From: Bradyrhizobium sp. NDS-1 | GTDB taxonomy: Bacteria > Pseudomonadota > Alphaproteobacteria > Rhizobiales > Xanthobacteraceae | Length of the DNA: 64,000 nt | Direction: 5' to 3' | Assembly: GCF_032918005.1 (NCBI RefSeq) | Contig: NZ_CP136628.1 | Span: 372,001 to 436,000, forward strand | Shown here: positions 11,887-22,881 of the stretch, in pieces | Layout of the letters: every line of letters starts with the position of its first letter | How positions within the stretch are numbered: the stretch's first letter is position 1 | The notes under the pieces: model-generated | The model's input: only the letters and a program-made list of their open reading frames with translations | Database searches by the model: none | What the model was told of the DNA's origin: nothing | Position numbers and translations under genes: made by a program

Positions 11887-12663
11887 ATGACAACAATGAC
11901 GGCTTCTCATCTGGTTTCACGTTGGTCCGGTGCCCTCTGGTCGGGAGCTATCGGCATCTGTGCGATCGTCGCCGTCATCCGTCCTGCACAGGCTGATCCC
12001 CGCGCCGTTGTCGAATTGTTTACCTCACAGGGCTGCTCCTCATGTCCGCCCGCCGACCAGATCATCGGTGATCTGTCCAAAGACCCGTCGATCATCGCGC
12101 TGAGCATGCCGATCGATTATTGGGACTATCTCGGTTGGAAGGACACGCTGGCGGATTCGCGCTTCTCTGCACGCCAGCGTGCGTATTCGCGCGTGCGCGG
12201 TGACCGCGAGGTCTACACGCCGCAGGTCGTGGTCAACGGCTCCACCCATGTCGTCGGCAGCGATCGTGCGGGCATCGAGAACGCGATCCGCAAGTCCGAC
12301 CCGGGTAAGGGCGTGATGAGCGTGCCGGTGACGATGTCGCTCGCCGGCAAGCAGATCAACGTGTCGGTGGCCGCGAGCAAGGAGCCGGCAGTCTCGCAGG
12401 GCGAGGTCTGGATCTGCTCCATCGCCAAGTCGGTGCCGATCGCGATCACCCGCGGCGAGAATCGCGGGCAGCAGGTCACCTATCATAATGTGGTGCGCAA
12501 CGTGCTCAAGGTCGGTGACTGGACCGGGCGTTCGGAAAGCTGGACGGTACCGATCGAGAACCTCACGCGCGACGGCGTCGATGGCGCGGTGGTCTATATC
12601 CAGGACGGCACTCGGGACAGGCCCGGCCCGATGCTGGGCGCGGCGTACACGTCGCTGCACTGA
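11887..12663 (+). CDS. DUF1223 domain-containing exported protein
   Basis: A 258-aa protein with an N-terminal hydrophobic segment and a likely cleavage site near PAQA-DP, hence periplasmic. The mature part opens with VVELFTSQGCSSCPPAD, a thioredoxin-like CxxC (Cys50/Cys53) characteristic of DUF1223. A redox role is plausible but not established. An alternative ATG lies 9 bp further in. It follows acnA by 234 bp, with a terminator between, so it is probably transcribed separately. Confidence 0.88.
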   Translation: MTTMTASHLVSRWSGALWSGAIGICAIVAVIRPAQADPRAVVELFTSQGCSSCPPADQIIGDLSKDPSIIALSMPIDYWDYLGWKDTLADSRFSARQRAYSRVRGDREVYTPQVVVNGSTHVVGSDRAGIENAIRKSDPGKGVMSVPVTMSLAGKQINVSVAASKEPAVSQGEVWICSIAKSVPIAITRGENRGQQVTYHNVVRNVLKVGDWTGRSESWTVPIENLTRDGVDGAVVYIQDGTRDRPGPMLGAAYTSLH

Positions 12664-12690
12664 TTTTCTGATCAGCGCATTCTGCTCTCG

Positions 12691-12810
12691 ACCCTCATGG
12701 TGAGGAGTGCGCCCTTGCGCGCGTCTCGAACCATGCAAGGCCCCGCAGATGCAACCGGGCCTTCCATCCTTCGGGACGCCGCGCGAAAAGCGCGGCCCTC
12801 AGGATGAGGG
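12691..12810. repeat. Palindromic intergenic repeat, family E copy 2
   Basis: Bounded by ACCCTCATGGTGAGGAG at the left and GCCCTCAGGATGAGGG at the right, with GCGTCTCGAACCATG and CATCCTTCGGGACGCC modules inside. It shares these modules with 58368-58475. Confidence 0.85.
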
Positions 12811-12869
12811 GAGACAGTCTTCGGGCTTCCCGGAGAAAAGGTGCGTTGGCAGGAACATCCGACACAAAC

Positions 12870-12895
12870 AAAAAAGGACCAACTTGCGTTGGCCC
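12870..12895 (-). terminator. Intrinsic terminator on the minus strand (3' end of RNA candidate)
   Basis: On the minus strand, GGGCCAAC-gcaa-GTTGGTCC forms an 8-bp stem (one G-U) closed by a GNRA loop and followed directly by TTTTTT (12875-12870). No minus-strand gene lies upstream, so it must end a non-coding transcript. Confidence 0.8.
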
Positions 12896-13020
12896 TCCTT
12901 GTTGCGCGTACAGACCCGATCCTGTTCGACCCCGGGGGGCTGGGGGCTGAGGAATCCGGAACCGAAAGGACCGGGTCAACGCACCTCAGTCTTTTCGCAA
13001 TGCAGGGCGGCAGTCGCTGG
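12870..13020 (-). ncRNA. Rod-shaped, 6S-RNA-like small RNA candidate
   Basis: The minus strand folds into a long rod. GACCCGGTCCT (12977-12967) pairs with AGGATCGGGTC (12923-12913), 11 bp with one G-U. The rod extends outward through GTGCG/CGCGC. An outer stem pairs CCCT and TTG (13007-12998) with CAA and AGGG (12901-12893). Between inner and outer stems the 5' side leaves about 13 unpaired bases (12997-12985), an asymmetric bubble reminiscent of 6S RNA. A strong terminator follows. The wobble pairs and U-tract fit the minus strand only. Length is about 150 nt; the 5' end is estimated. Assignment as 6S is inference from shape. Confidence 0.5.
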
Positions 13021-13249
13021 GCGGAAAAGCGGCGAGAGTATGATTCCTGCTAACGATCCCGTGACGGTTTGCCGCGAGGAAGTTCCACTCCTGCGTGTGC
13101 CCGATTCCGACAAGTTGAGCAGGCGAGTTCCATCAACAGGTCTTGCGGCGGGGAACGGTTGGCGCAATCATATCACCGTCATGATCCGCGGCTCCGGGGA
13201 CGGTTTTCGCGGACGCGATCATGCCGTGCGACGAGGAGGCGCGCTTCCC

Positions 13250-13618
13250 ATGAGTCTGTCGGAGGATGCTGATCCGAGCGAGCAGCGGGCGGCGGCGCGT
13301 CCCGCCGCTGCGACGACGCAACTGAACCGAGTGACGTTCAACCGGCTCGAGCTGCACCGCATTCTCAATCTCTACGGCCGCATGGTCGCCGACGGCGAAT
13401 GGCGCGACTATGCCATCGACTTCCTCAGGGACCGTGCCGTGTTCTCGGTCTATCGCCGTGCCTCGGAAGTGCCGATCTACCGCATCGAGAAGGATCCGCG
13501 GCTGGCGCGCAAGCAGGGCATGTACAGCGTGATCTCGGCGACCGGCCTGATCCTGCGCCGCGGTCACGAGTTGGAACGCGTGCTGCTGGTGATCGATCGC
13601 AAGCTGGCGGTGGTGTGA
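13250..13618 (+). CDS. DUF2794 domain-containing protein
   Basis: A 122-aa protein. I chose the ATG at 13250 (MSLSEDADPSEQ) because GAGGAGG lies 10 bp upstream; the frame stays open further upstream but reads through the RNA candidate region and shows no protein-like features. The conserved part (VTFNRLELHRILNLYGRMVA through IYRIEKDPRLARKQGMYSV) is typical of DUF2794, a small cytoplasmic family of unknown function in alphaproteobacteria. Confidence 0.85.
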   Translation: MSLSEDADPSEQRAAARPAAATTQLNRVTFNRLELHRILNLYGRMVADGEWRDYAIDFLRDRAVFSVYRRASEVPIYRIEKDPRLARKQGMYSVISATGLILRRGHELERVLLVIDRKLAVV

Positions 13619-13633
13619 CGTCTCGAGTGGCGA

Positions 13634-13722
13634 CGTAGGTGGGCAAAGGCGCGACGCGCCGTGCCCACGTCCTTTCTCTATCGCAGCGATGGTGGGCACG
13701 CCTACGCTTTGCCCACCCTACG
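13634..13722. repeat. Palindromic intergenic repeat, family H
   Basis: The arms are CGTAGGTGGGCAAAG (13634-13648) and CTTTGCCCACCCTACG (13707-13722), with inner GTGCCCAC/GTGGGCAC pairing. The element fills the gap between convergent genes. Confidence 0.8.
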
Positions 13723-13731
13723 AGAGCGCAG

Positions 13732-14259
13732 CTATTTCGGCACCGTGCTTGCGCCCTCGCCGAGGTCGCGCTGCATCATCACCGTGTCCAGCCAGCGGCC
13801 GAATTTCAACCCGACATTGGGATGCGTGCCGATCATCTTGAAGCCGCCTTTGGTGTGCACGCCGATCGAGCCGGCATTGGCGGAATCGCCGATCACCGCG
13901 ATCATCTGGCGGAAGCCGCGCGCCTCGCATTCCGTGATCAGCCGCTCCAGCAGCTTTGAGCCGACACCGCGGCGATGGAAGGAGGGATCGAGATAGATCG
14001 AGTTCTCGACCGTGAAGCGATAGGCCGGGCGCGGACGGTAGGCACCGGCATAGGCATAGCCGGCAACGCGTCCTTCCAGCATGGCGACGAAATAGGGATA
14101 GCCGCCCTCGATCAGCACGCGATAGCGGCGCGTCATCTCTGCGAGGTCGGGCGGCTCCAGCTCGAACGTCGCGGTGCCCTCGCGGACGGCCTGCTGGTAG
14201 ATGGCGGTGATGGCGGGAAGGTCGGCCTCGGTCGTGGGCCTGATTTCAGGTGCGGACAT
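13732..14259 (-). CDS. GNAT family N-acetyltransferase (phosphinothricin-acetyltransferase-like)
   Basis: A 175-aa acetyltransferase. The start at 14259 (MSAPEIRPTTEADLPAI) fits the family N-terminus; an upstream in-frame ATG adds 19 unlikely residues. Motifs: EGRVAGYAYAG (beta4), YLDPSFHRRGVGSKLLERL (acetyl-CoA pyrophosphate loop R/Q-x-x-G-x-G) and NAGSIGVHTKGGFKMIGT. The pattern resembles PAT/Bar-type acetyltransferases, but the acceptor substrate cannot be inferred. Confidence 0.88.
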   Translation of the reverse strand: MSAPEIRPTTEADLPAITAIYQQAVREGTATFELEPPDLAEMTRRYRVLIEGGYPYFVAMLEGRVAGYAYAGAYRPRPAYRFTVENSIYLDPSFHRRGVGSKLLERLITECEARGFRQMIAVIGDSANAGSIGVHTKGGFKMIGTHPNVGLKFGRWLDTVMMQRDLGEGASTVPK

Positions 14260-14320
14260 GGAGGCGAGATTAGAGCCTTCCCGCGGCGGCCGGAAGGGGC
14301 CTCGGCGCAACCCCATACCC

Positions 14321-14408
14321 CGTCATTGCGAGGAGCTCTCGCGACGAAGCAATCCAGGCTGTCTCCGCGGAGGCACTCCCGGATTGCTTCGCTGCGCTCG
14401 CAATGACG
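14321..14408. repeat. Palindromic intergenic repeat, family B copy 1
   Basis: The arms are CGTCATTGCGAGGAGC...GACGAAGCAATCC (14321-14355) and GGATTGCTTCGCTGCGCTCG onward (14381-14408). The second copy is at 62100-62179. Confidence 0.88.
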
Positions 14409-14437
14409 GTGTCTGAGGCAACCGTACCCCAAACAAA

Positions 14438-14461
14438 AACCCCGGCCTCTCGGCCGGGGTT
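14438..14461 (-). terminator. Terminator of the Bax-inhibitor-like gene
   Basis: A 10-bp perfect stem AACCCCGGCC/GGCCGGGGTT with a 4-nt loop. On the minus strand it is followed by a T-rich run. It lies 25 bp past the stop of the minus-strand gene at 14487. Confidence 0.85.
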
Positions 14462-14486
14462 CATGTCGTTCACTCTGATCCGTCGC

Positions 14487-15278
14487 TTACTCGCGCTGGC
14501 CGAGGAGCTGCAGCAGCAGCGTGAACAGGTTGATGAAGTTCAGGTACAGCGACAGCGCGCCGGTGATGGCTGCACGCTCCGCGACCTCACCGCCGGCCGA
14601 GGAATAGCCGTAGATGTAGTCGTTCTTCAGCCGCTGCGTATCCCAGGCGGTGAGGCCCGAGAACACCAGCACGCCGACCACCGACACGATGAACTGCAGC
14701 ATCGAGCTCGCCAGGAACAGGTTCACCAGGCTGGCGATGACGATGCCGATCAGGCCCATGAACAGGAACGAGCCCATGGCGGTCAGGTCACGCTTGGTGG
14801 TGTACCCGTAGAGGCTGAGCGCACCGAAGGTCGCCGCGGTGATGAAGAACACCCGCACGATCGAGGTGTGCGTGAACACCAGGAAGATCGACGACAGCGA
14901 GATACCCATCAGTGCCGCGAACACCCAGAACAGGATCTGGGCGGTCGAAGGCGCGAGACGGTTGATGCCCGCCGAGATCACGAACACCATCGCGAGCGGC
15001 GCCAGCATGAACAGCCACTTGAGGGGGCTCACGAACATCGCATAGCCGAACGGCGTCAGGAACAGCTTGCCGACGCGAACCGCGTCCGCCGTCGGAACGT
15101 CGGTCACGGCGGCCATGTAGACGCCGAGCGCGGCCAGGCCGGTGATGGCCAGGCCAATGCTCATGTAGTTGTAGATGCGCAGCATATAGGCGCGCAGGCC
15201 GGCATCGACCGTCGCGGCGTCAACACGCCCGGCGGCCCTGCCGAAAGGAGAAGCGTAGTTACGGTCTAGGTCCGACAT
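14487..15278 (-). CDS. Bax inhibitor-1/YccA (YbhL) family membrane protein
   Basis: A 263-aa inner membrane protein with seven predicted spans. The start at 15278 (MSDLDRNYASPFGRAAG) is chosen over an in-frame start 15 codons upstream, which falls in the structured leader. Family features are the conserved loops GLTAWDTQRLKNDY near the C-terminus and STAQILFWVFAALMG. These proteins are thought to influence ion or protease homeostasis at the membrane; the exact bacterial role is unclear. A terminator follows at 14438-14461. Confidence 0.93.
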   Translation of the reverse strand: MSDLDRNYASPFGRAAGRVDAATVDAGLRAYMLRIYNYMSIGLAITGLAALGVYMAAVTDVPTADAVRVGKLFLTPFGYAMFVSPLKWLFMLAPLAMVFVISAGINRLAPSTAQILFWVFAALMGISLSSIFLVFTHTSIVRVFFITAATFGALSLYGYTTKRDLTAMGSFLFMGLIGIVIASLVNLFLASSMLQFIVSVVGVLVFSGLTAWDTQRLKNDYIYGYSSAGGEVAERAAITGALSLYLNFINLFTLLLQLLGQRE

Positions 15279-15360
15279 GGTCGAATTCCCGTTGGTTGGT
15301 CCGTCCGGCATGAGGGTCGCCACGCCGCCGGTTCGTCAAATTCTATCTCGGATACCGATG
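15279..15360 (-). ncRNA. Structured leader candidate (ybhL-type) upstream of the Bax-inhibitor-like gene
   Basis: The 80 nt just before the start codon contain a hairpin CCGGC...GCCGG (15331-15305 on the minus strand) enclosing GGCGTGGCGACCCTCAT. A conserved 'ybhL leader' RNA is known immediately upstream of this gene family in Rhizobiales, so position and gene match. I cannot confirm the published consensus from sequence alone. Confidence 0.45.
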
Positions 15361-15558
15361 CAAACCGACTAAATTCTGGCTAACAATCGGGGCTCCGAAC
15401 CCACTCGATATGTGGGAAACTAACACATTCGCTGCAACCTTCCACGCGCGGCTGAATGTCGCCCTCCGCGGCAATCCTGACGCGAGCCTGACGAGCAGTC
15501 GTGGTTAATCCCGGGAATCGTGCGATTCCGCGCCCCCGCGGCCAGCCGCTTCAATTTG

Positions 15559-18125
15559 TCACAAATTCCGCAACACCGTCGCGGGCTTTTTGTTCAATGC
15601 CAGCAGCGTGCCGGCGAGCCCGAGCCCGACGGTGACGACCAGGGCAGCCATCACAACGCCCGCCGCGCTGCCGGCCTGCCAGACGAAGCTCAGCGTCATC
15701 ACCCGCGTCACGATCATCCAGGCCGCGATGCTGCCGGAGATCACGCCGAACAATGCGGTGGCGAGCCCGATCAGGAGATATTCGAGCGCATAGGCGCCCA
15801 GCAGCCGCAGTCGCGTCGCGCCCAGCGTCTTCAGGATCACCGCATCATAGACCCGGTGGCGATGGCCGGCGGCGAGCGCCCCGCCCAGCACCAGGATCGC
15901 CGAGATCAGGGTCACGGCGCTCGCGCCGCGAATCGCCAGCGCCAGATTGGTCACCACCGAGCCGACCGTCTCCATCACCTCGCGCACCCGCACGCTCGTC
16001 ACCATCGGGTAGGCGTCGGCGACCTGCTTGATGATCTTGCCGTCGCCTGCCGCATTGCCGCCGGCTTCGGTCAGGGTTGCGATATGGGTATGCGGCGCGC
16101 CCTTGAAGGCGTTCGGCGAGAACACGAGAACGAAGTTGATGCCGAGTCCCTGCCAGTCGATGGTGCGCAGATTGCCGATTTTGGCCGGAATGTCGCGGCC
16201 GAGCACATTGACCACGATCTCGTCGCCGAGTTTGAGGCCCAATCCGTCGGCGATCTTCTTCTCCATCGAGACCAGCGGCGGGCCGGAATAGTCCGCGCTC
16301 CACCATTCGCCCTCGACCACTTTGGAACCCTTCGGCAGTTCGCCGGTGTAGGTCAGGCCGCGATCGCTCTGCAGCACCCACTCGGAATCGGTGGTCGGCT
16401 TGAGCTCCTCGGCGCGAACGCCGCGCGCCGCGACGATTCGTCCGCGCAGCATCGGCACGTCCTCGACCTTCGCCCCCGGCGCGATCTGGCGCAGATAGAG
16501 GTCGAACTGCTCGGCCTGCGGGCTCGGGATGTCGATGAAGAAGAACGAGGGCGCCTGATCGGGGAGGGCTGCGAGGAACTGCCGGCGCAGATTGCCGTCG
16601 ATCTGCGTGATGGTGACGAGCACCGCGAGCCCGAGGCCCAGCGACAGCACGACCGAGGGCGTCAGCGCGCCCGGGCGGTGGATGTTGGCGATCGCAAGAC
16701 GCAGCATCGGCAGCCGCGTTCGCGGCAACCGGCGGGCGGTTCCCATCAGCAGGACGGCGATGCCGCGCAGCAAAGCGAACACGACGACCGAGGACGCCAC
16801 GAACACCGCGGCGATGCGCTTGTCGAACGAGAGCCCGATCACGACCGCGACGAGCAGCGCGATCACGACGCCCATGAATACGAGGTAACCCAGGCGCGGC
16901 CGGTGCCATTCGGAGCTGATGGTGTCGCGGAACAGGGCGGCCACCGGCACGTCATGCACCCGTCCGAGCGGCCACAGGCCGAAGGCGAGCGCGGTCAAAA
17001 GGCCATAGACGAAGGACAGCGCGAGCTCGCCGGCATGCACGGCCGGCACCACCGGCAGCGGCAGCAGCTTGCCGAACAGGCCGACGATGGCGAAGGGCAT
17101 GGCGGCGCCGAGCGCGAGGCCGATGATCGAGCCAATGCCTGCCAGCAGGAGAACCTGCGCCAGATAGATGCCGAACACGTCGCGCCCGGTGGCGCCGACA
17201 GCCTTGAGGGCCGCGATCACTTCGAGCCGCCGGTCGATATGGCTCTTTACGGCATTGGCCACGCCGACACCGCCGACCAGCAGCGCGGCGAGGCCGACCA
17301 GGGTCAGGAACTCAGTGAACCGGCTGATGTTGCGCTCGAGCTGCGGCGACGCGTTGGAGCGGCTGCGGATCTCCCAGCCGGCCTGCGGCGCTGCGTTTCG
17401 CGCATCCGCGATGAAGGCTTCGGTGGCGCGCTCGCTGTTCGTGGCATCAGGCAGCTTCACCCGGTACACCCAGCGTACCAGGCTGCCGGGCTGGATCAGG
17501 CCGGTGGCGCGCAGGCCCGCCTCGCTGATCAGGAAGCGCGGTCCGAAGCCGATGCCGCCGGCCAGCTTGTCCGGCTCGGCTTCGACCGTGCTGCGGATCT
17601 GGAAGGTCGCTGCGCCGATGGTGACGCGATCGCCGGTCTTCAGCGACAGCCGCGCCAGCAGCGTCGGATCGGCGGCCGCGCCGAAGGCGCCGTCACGTTC
17701 CGCAAGCAGATCGGGCATCGCCAGCTGCGGCGCAAGCTTGAGCTGGCCGAGCATCGGATAGGTGTCGTCGACCGCCTTCATCTCGACCAGCGCGAGCTGG
17801 CCATCGGCCGCGCGCGCCATGCCGCGCAAGGTGGCGGCGGTCGACACCGTGCCGCGCGAGCGCAGGAAAGCGACCTCCTCAGGTTTCGCTTCGCGCTGGA
17901 ACAGCACGAAGGAGACGTCGCCGCCGAGCAGCGTGCGGCCCTCGCGGGCAAGGCCGTCGGAGAGGCTGGCCGACACCGAGCCGACGCCGGCGATTGCCAT
18001 CACGCCGAGCGCGATGCAGGCGATGAAGACATAGAAGCCGCGCAGGCCCCCGCGCAATTCGCGCAGCGCATAACGCAGCGACAGCGCGACGCCGCCCGGC
18101 TTGGCGAAGGGTTCGGCCGCCGTGC

Positions 18126-18129
<4 letters not shown>
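15559..18129 (-). CDS. ABC transporter permease, YbbP/FtsX-like
   Basis: An 856-aa protein with an N-terminal span (YVFIACIALGVMAIAGVG), a large periplasmic MacB-like core domain, a central block of spans from about residue 260, a second periplasmic domain, and three C-terminal spans forming a FtsX domain. This 4+4-type architecture and the length match YbbP-like permeases. Its ATG overlaps the ATPase gene's stop by 4 bp, so the pair forms one system. In Rhizobiales such pairs sit next to a divergent SGNH esterase, as here. Substrate is unknown; lipoprotein or lipid extraction is possible. Confidence 0.93.
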
Positions 18130-18845
<716 letters not shown>

Positions 18846-18900
18846 GGTCCGGTCATATGGCAACTCCGATAGCGCGGTCGAGAGGCGTTACGGATTGTTC

Positions 18901-19545
18901 ATGCACATAGCCGTGTTGATGCTCGCTTTGATGACGATTGCGACAGGCGCGTCGGCACAGGCACAGCCGGCGGCCAAGCCGATCAAGTTGGTGGTTCTCG
19001 GCGATTCCTTGAGTGCCGGTCTTGGCCTCCCGGCCCAGGAGGCGTTCCCCCAGAAACTACAAAAAGCCTTGAAAGCCAAAGGCATAGCCGTCGATATGAC
19101 CAATGCCGGGGTGTCCGGCGACACCACCTCCGGCGGCCGCGACCGGCTCGACTGGTCGGTGCCCGAGGGAACCGAAGGCGTCATCGTCGAGCTCGGCGCC
19201 AACGATGCGCTGCGCGGCATCGATCCCGATTTGACGCGGGCCGCGCTCACCGACATCATCCAGCGGCTCAAGGCGCGCAAGATCGCGGTGATGCTATGCG
19301 GCATGCTGGCGCCGCCCAACTACGGCGCCGATTATGCCGCGCGCTTCAATTCGATTTATCCGGAGCTCGCGCAGAAATTCGACGTGCCGCTCTATCCGTT
19401 CTTCCTCGATGCCGTCGCCGCCGATGCCAAGCTCAACCAGCCTGATGGCATTCATCCGACCGCTGAAGGCGTCGACATCATCGTTGGCAGGATCATGCCC
19501 ACCGTGGAGGCATTCATTGGCACGATCGCTGGGCAACGAAGTTGA
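18901..19545 (+). CDS. SGNH-hydrolase arylesterase, TesA-like, exported
   Basis: A 214-aa esterase/lysophospholipase. The signal peptide (MHIAVLMLALMTIATGASA-QA) supports the ATG at 18901; earlier in-frame ATGs (for example 18844) lie inside the divergent ATPase start and would bury it. SGNH blocks: VLGDSLSAG with nucleophile Ser36, NAGVSGDTTSGG, LGANDALRG, and DGIHPT with the Asp-His pair. Periplasmic location is expected. The pairing with YbbA/YbbP-type genes parallels the E. coli tesA-ybbAP locus. Confidence 0.92.
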   Translation: MHIAVLMLALMTIATGASAQAQPAAKPIKLVVLGDSLSAGLGLPAQEAFPQKLQKALKAKGIAVDMTNAGVSGDTTSGGRDRLDWSVPEGTEGVIVELGANDALRGIDPDLTRAALTDIIQRLKARKIAVMLCGMLAPPNYGADYAARFNSIYPELAQKFDVPLYPFFLDAVAADAKLNQPDGIHPTAEGVDIIVGRIMPTVEAFIGTIAGQRS

Positions 19546-19718
19546 AACGCAGGCAGCGCCAACCTTCATACCCAGGGTTTTACCGGGGTAGGGCGTGCGA
19601 TGCTTCGCAGAGTCACACAACTGCGATAGGAATCAGGGTACCGGTGATTCGTCGCCGGCTCTAATTTGGATATGATCCTGCTCGAAGGATCGTACCCAAG
19701 CATCGGGAGTGCGAAACG

Positions 19719-20255
19719 ATGCCGCGTTTGTTCACGGGTCTGGAAATTCCGGCCGAGATCGGCCAGTCGCTTTCCAACTTGAGGGGTGGCCTTCCCGGCG
19801 CCCGGTGGATCGATCCCGAAAATTATCACGTCACCCTGCGCTTCATCGGCGATATCGACGGCGTCTCCGCCAACGAGATCGCCTCGATGCTGTTTCGCGT
19901 CGATCGCAAGCCGTTCGAGGTGAAGGTGCAGGGGCTGACGAGTTTTGGCGGCCGCAAGCCGCGCGCAGTCGTTGCGACCATCGCACCGAGCAAGCCGCTG
20001 ATGGAGTTGCAGGCCGAGCTCGAACGCATGATGCAGCGGATCGGTCTCAACCCGGAGGGGCGCAAGTTCATCCCGCACGTCACGCTGGCCCGGCTGCACG
20101 ATGCCACCGACCGCGACGTCGCCGATTATCTCTCGCTGCGCGGCTACTTCCCGAGCAAGGCGTTCATGGCGGAGCGGTTTGTGCTGTTCTCATCGCGGGC
20201 TTCCACCGGCGGCGGGCCGTATGTGGTCGAGGACGCCTACGAGCTGTGTGAGTAG
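19719..20255 (+). CDS. thpR: RNA 2',3'-cyclic phosphodiesterase (ThpR/LigT)
   Basis: A 178-aa 2H phosphoesterase with two H-x-T-x motifs, HVTLRF at about residue 37 and HVTLAR at about residue 122, each supplying a catalytic His. The N-terminus MPRLFTGLEIP is typical. It hydrolyses 2',3'-cyclic phosphates on RNA ends in vitro. A GGGAG ribosome site precedes the ATG. It is followed by a 130-bp palindromic repeat. Confidence 0.94.
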   Translation: MPRLFTGLEIPAEIGQSLSNLRGGLPGARWIDPENYHVTLRFIGDIDGVSANEIASMLFRVDRKPFEVKVQGLTSFGGRKPRAVVATIAPSKPLMELQAELERMMQRIGLNPEGRKFIPHVTLARLHDATDRDVADYLSLRGYFPSKAFMAERFVLFSSRASTGGGPYVVEDAYELCE

Positions 20256-20265
20256 CGCTGCTCTT

Positions 20266-20397
20266 GTGCCCCGGACGCAGCGCCACGACGTGGTGCGCTG
20301 CTGAGCCGGGGCCCATCGCTCCACGGAGGCGATGAACGAAACGATGGGTCCCGGCTCTGCGCAGCAGCGCAAGAGCGCTGCAGCGCGTCCGGGACAC
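20266..20397. repeat. Palindromic intergenic repeat, family D copy 1
   Basis: The element opens with GTGCCCCGGACGCAGCG and closes with GCGCGTCCGGGACAC; inner arms read GAGCCGGGGCCCAT and ATGGGTCCCGGCTCTGCG. The second copy is at 40575-40707 with the same order of modules. Confidence 0.88.
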
Positions 20398-20464
20398 GAA
20401 TGCGCATACCCCGTCCCCCAATTGACGGCTTGCAATTTCCGTCCGTCTCTGGCGGTAAAGGGCC

Positions 20465-21649
20465 ATGCTCTCGACCCCAAGTTCCCCATTCAGCGAAGCC
20501 TATCAGGCCCAGATCGCTTCCGGCGCGATCGAGCCGGATGCCGCGCAGGCCGAGGTCGCCGAGGCCTATGCGGTGCTCGACCAGCGGCTCGCAAGCTATA
20601 CGCCGCAACGCAAGCAGGGCCTGCTCGCCCGCCTGTTCAGCAGCGACAAGGACGAGGCGCCGCGCGGGCTCTACATCCATGGCGAGGTCGGCCGCGGCAA
20701 GACCATGCTGATGGACCTGTTCTTCCAGCACTCCACCGTCGAGCACAAGCGGCGCGCGCATTTCCACGAATTCATGGCCGACGTGCATGAGCGCATCTAC
20801 GACTATCGCCAGGGCATCGCGCGCGGCGAGATCGCCGACGGCGACGTCATCGCGCTGACCGCGAATGCGATCTTCGAGGAGAGCTGGCTGCTCTGCTTCG
20901 ACGAATTCCACGTCACCGACATCGCGGATGCGATGATCCTCGGGCGCCTGTTCGCCAAATTGTTCGAGCTCGGCACCGTCGTGGTCGCGACCTCCAACGT
21001 CGCCCCCGACGATCTCTACAAGGGCGGCCTCAACCGTTCGCTGTTCCTGCCCTTCATCAGGCAGATCACCGACCACATGGACGTTGCGCGGCTCGATGCG
21101 CGCACCGACTTCCGGCTGGAGAAGCTCCAGGGCGTGCCGATGTGGCTGACGCCGGCGGGCGCTGATGCGGACGCAGCTCTCGACCGGGCCTGGTCGCGGA
21201 TGTCGGGCGGCGCCAAATGCCGCTCGCGCGATATTTCGATCAAGGGCCGGATCCTGCACGTGCCGTGCTCGGCTCACGGCGTGGCGCGGTTTTCGTTCGC
21301 CGATCTCTGCGAGAAGCCGCTGGGCGCATCCGACTACCTCAGGCTGGCGCACGATTACCACACCATCCTGGTCGACCATATTCCAGTGATGGATCTCTCC
21401 CAGCGCAATGCCGCCAAGCGCTTCATCACGCTGATCGACGCGCTCTATGACAATGCCGTGAAGCTGATGGCGTCGGCCGACGCCAATCCGATCTCGCTCT
21501 ACCTCGCCCATGAGGGCGTTGAGGCCATGGAGTTCAAGCGCACCGCCTCGCGCCTGATCGAAATGAGCTCGGAATCCTATCTGGCGCTGGCTCACGGCCG
21601 CAAGGATTCCACCGCGAGCGGCTCCACCAAGGGTCTGGTGGAGACTTAA
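20465..21649 (+). CDS. zapE: Cell division protein ZapE (AFG1-like ATPase)
   Basis: A 394-aa AAA-type P-loop ATPase: Walker A GEVGRGKT at about residue 73, followed by MLMDLFF; Walker B LLCFDEFHVTDIADAM; sensor-like VVVATSNVAPDDLY. ZapE associates with the Z-ring and FtsZ late in division. In alphaproteobacteria zapE commonly precedes mdh, as here. The start ATG at 20465 gives a typical N-terminus. Confidence 0.95.
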   Translation: MLSTPSSPFSEAYQAQIASGAIEPDAAQAEVAEAYAVLDQRLASYTPQRKQGLLARLFSSDKDEAPRGLYIHGEVGRGKTMLMDLFFQHSTVEHKRRAHFHEFMADVHERIYDYRQGIARGEIADGDVIALTANAIFEESWLLCFDEFHVTDIADAMILGRLFAKLFELGTVVVATSNVAPDDLYKGGLNRSLFLPFIRQITDHMDVARLDARTDFRLEKLQGVPMWLTPAGADADAALDRAWSRMSGGAKCRSRDISIKGRILHVPCSAHGVARFSFADLCEKPLGASDYLRLAHDYHTILVDHIPVMDLSQRNAAKRFITLIDALYDNAVKLMASADANPISLYLAHEGVEAMEFKRTASRLIEMSSESYLALAHGRKDSTASGSTKGLVET

Positions 21650-21665
21650 GTCCTATTTGCCAGCG

Positions 21666-21775
21666 CTGTCATTCCGGGGCGTCGCGAAGCGACGAGCCCG
21701 GAATCCATTGATCAGCGCGCTCTGCCGCCCGATGGATTCCGGGCTCGCGACTTTCGTCGCGCCCCGGAATGACAG
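21666..21775. repeat. Palindromic intergenic repeat, family C copy 1
   Basis: A large inverted repeat from CTGTCATTCCGGGGCG to CGCCCCGGAATGACAG, with inner arms GAGCCCGGAATCCAT and ATGGATTCCGGGCTCGCG. It lies just after the zapE stop. Confidence 0.9.
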
Positions 21776-21851
21776 GGCTGCGTGCCCGAGGCCGCGCCAA
21801 GCCCGACAAATGGGCATCCGGCGACTTGAACGGGGGAGGCGAAAGGGATAA

Positions 21852-22868
<1,017 letters not shown>

Positions 22869-22881
22869 GGCGCAACAATCC

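Noticed and set aside
12691..12979. 94-aa minus-strand frame overlapping the family E repeat and RNA candidate
   Set aside because: It is built largely of repeat sequence and has no protein-like features.
12707..13249. Upstream extension of the DUF2794 frame through the intergenic region
   Set aside because: The extension runs through a palindromic repeat and the RNA candidate, and the ATG at 13250 has a much better ribosome site.
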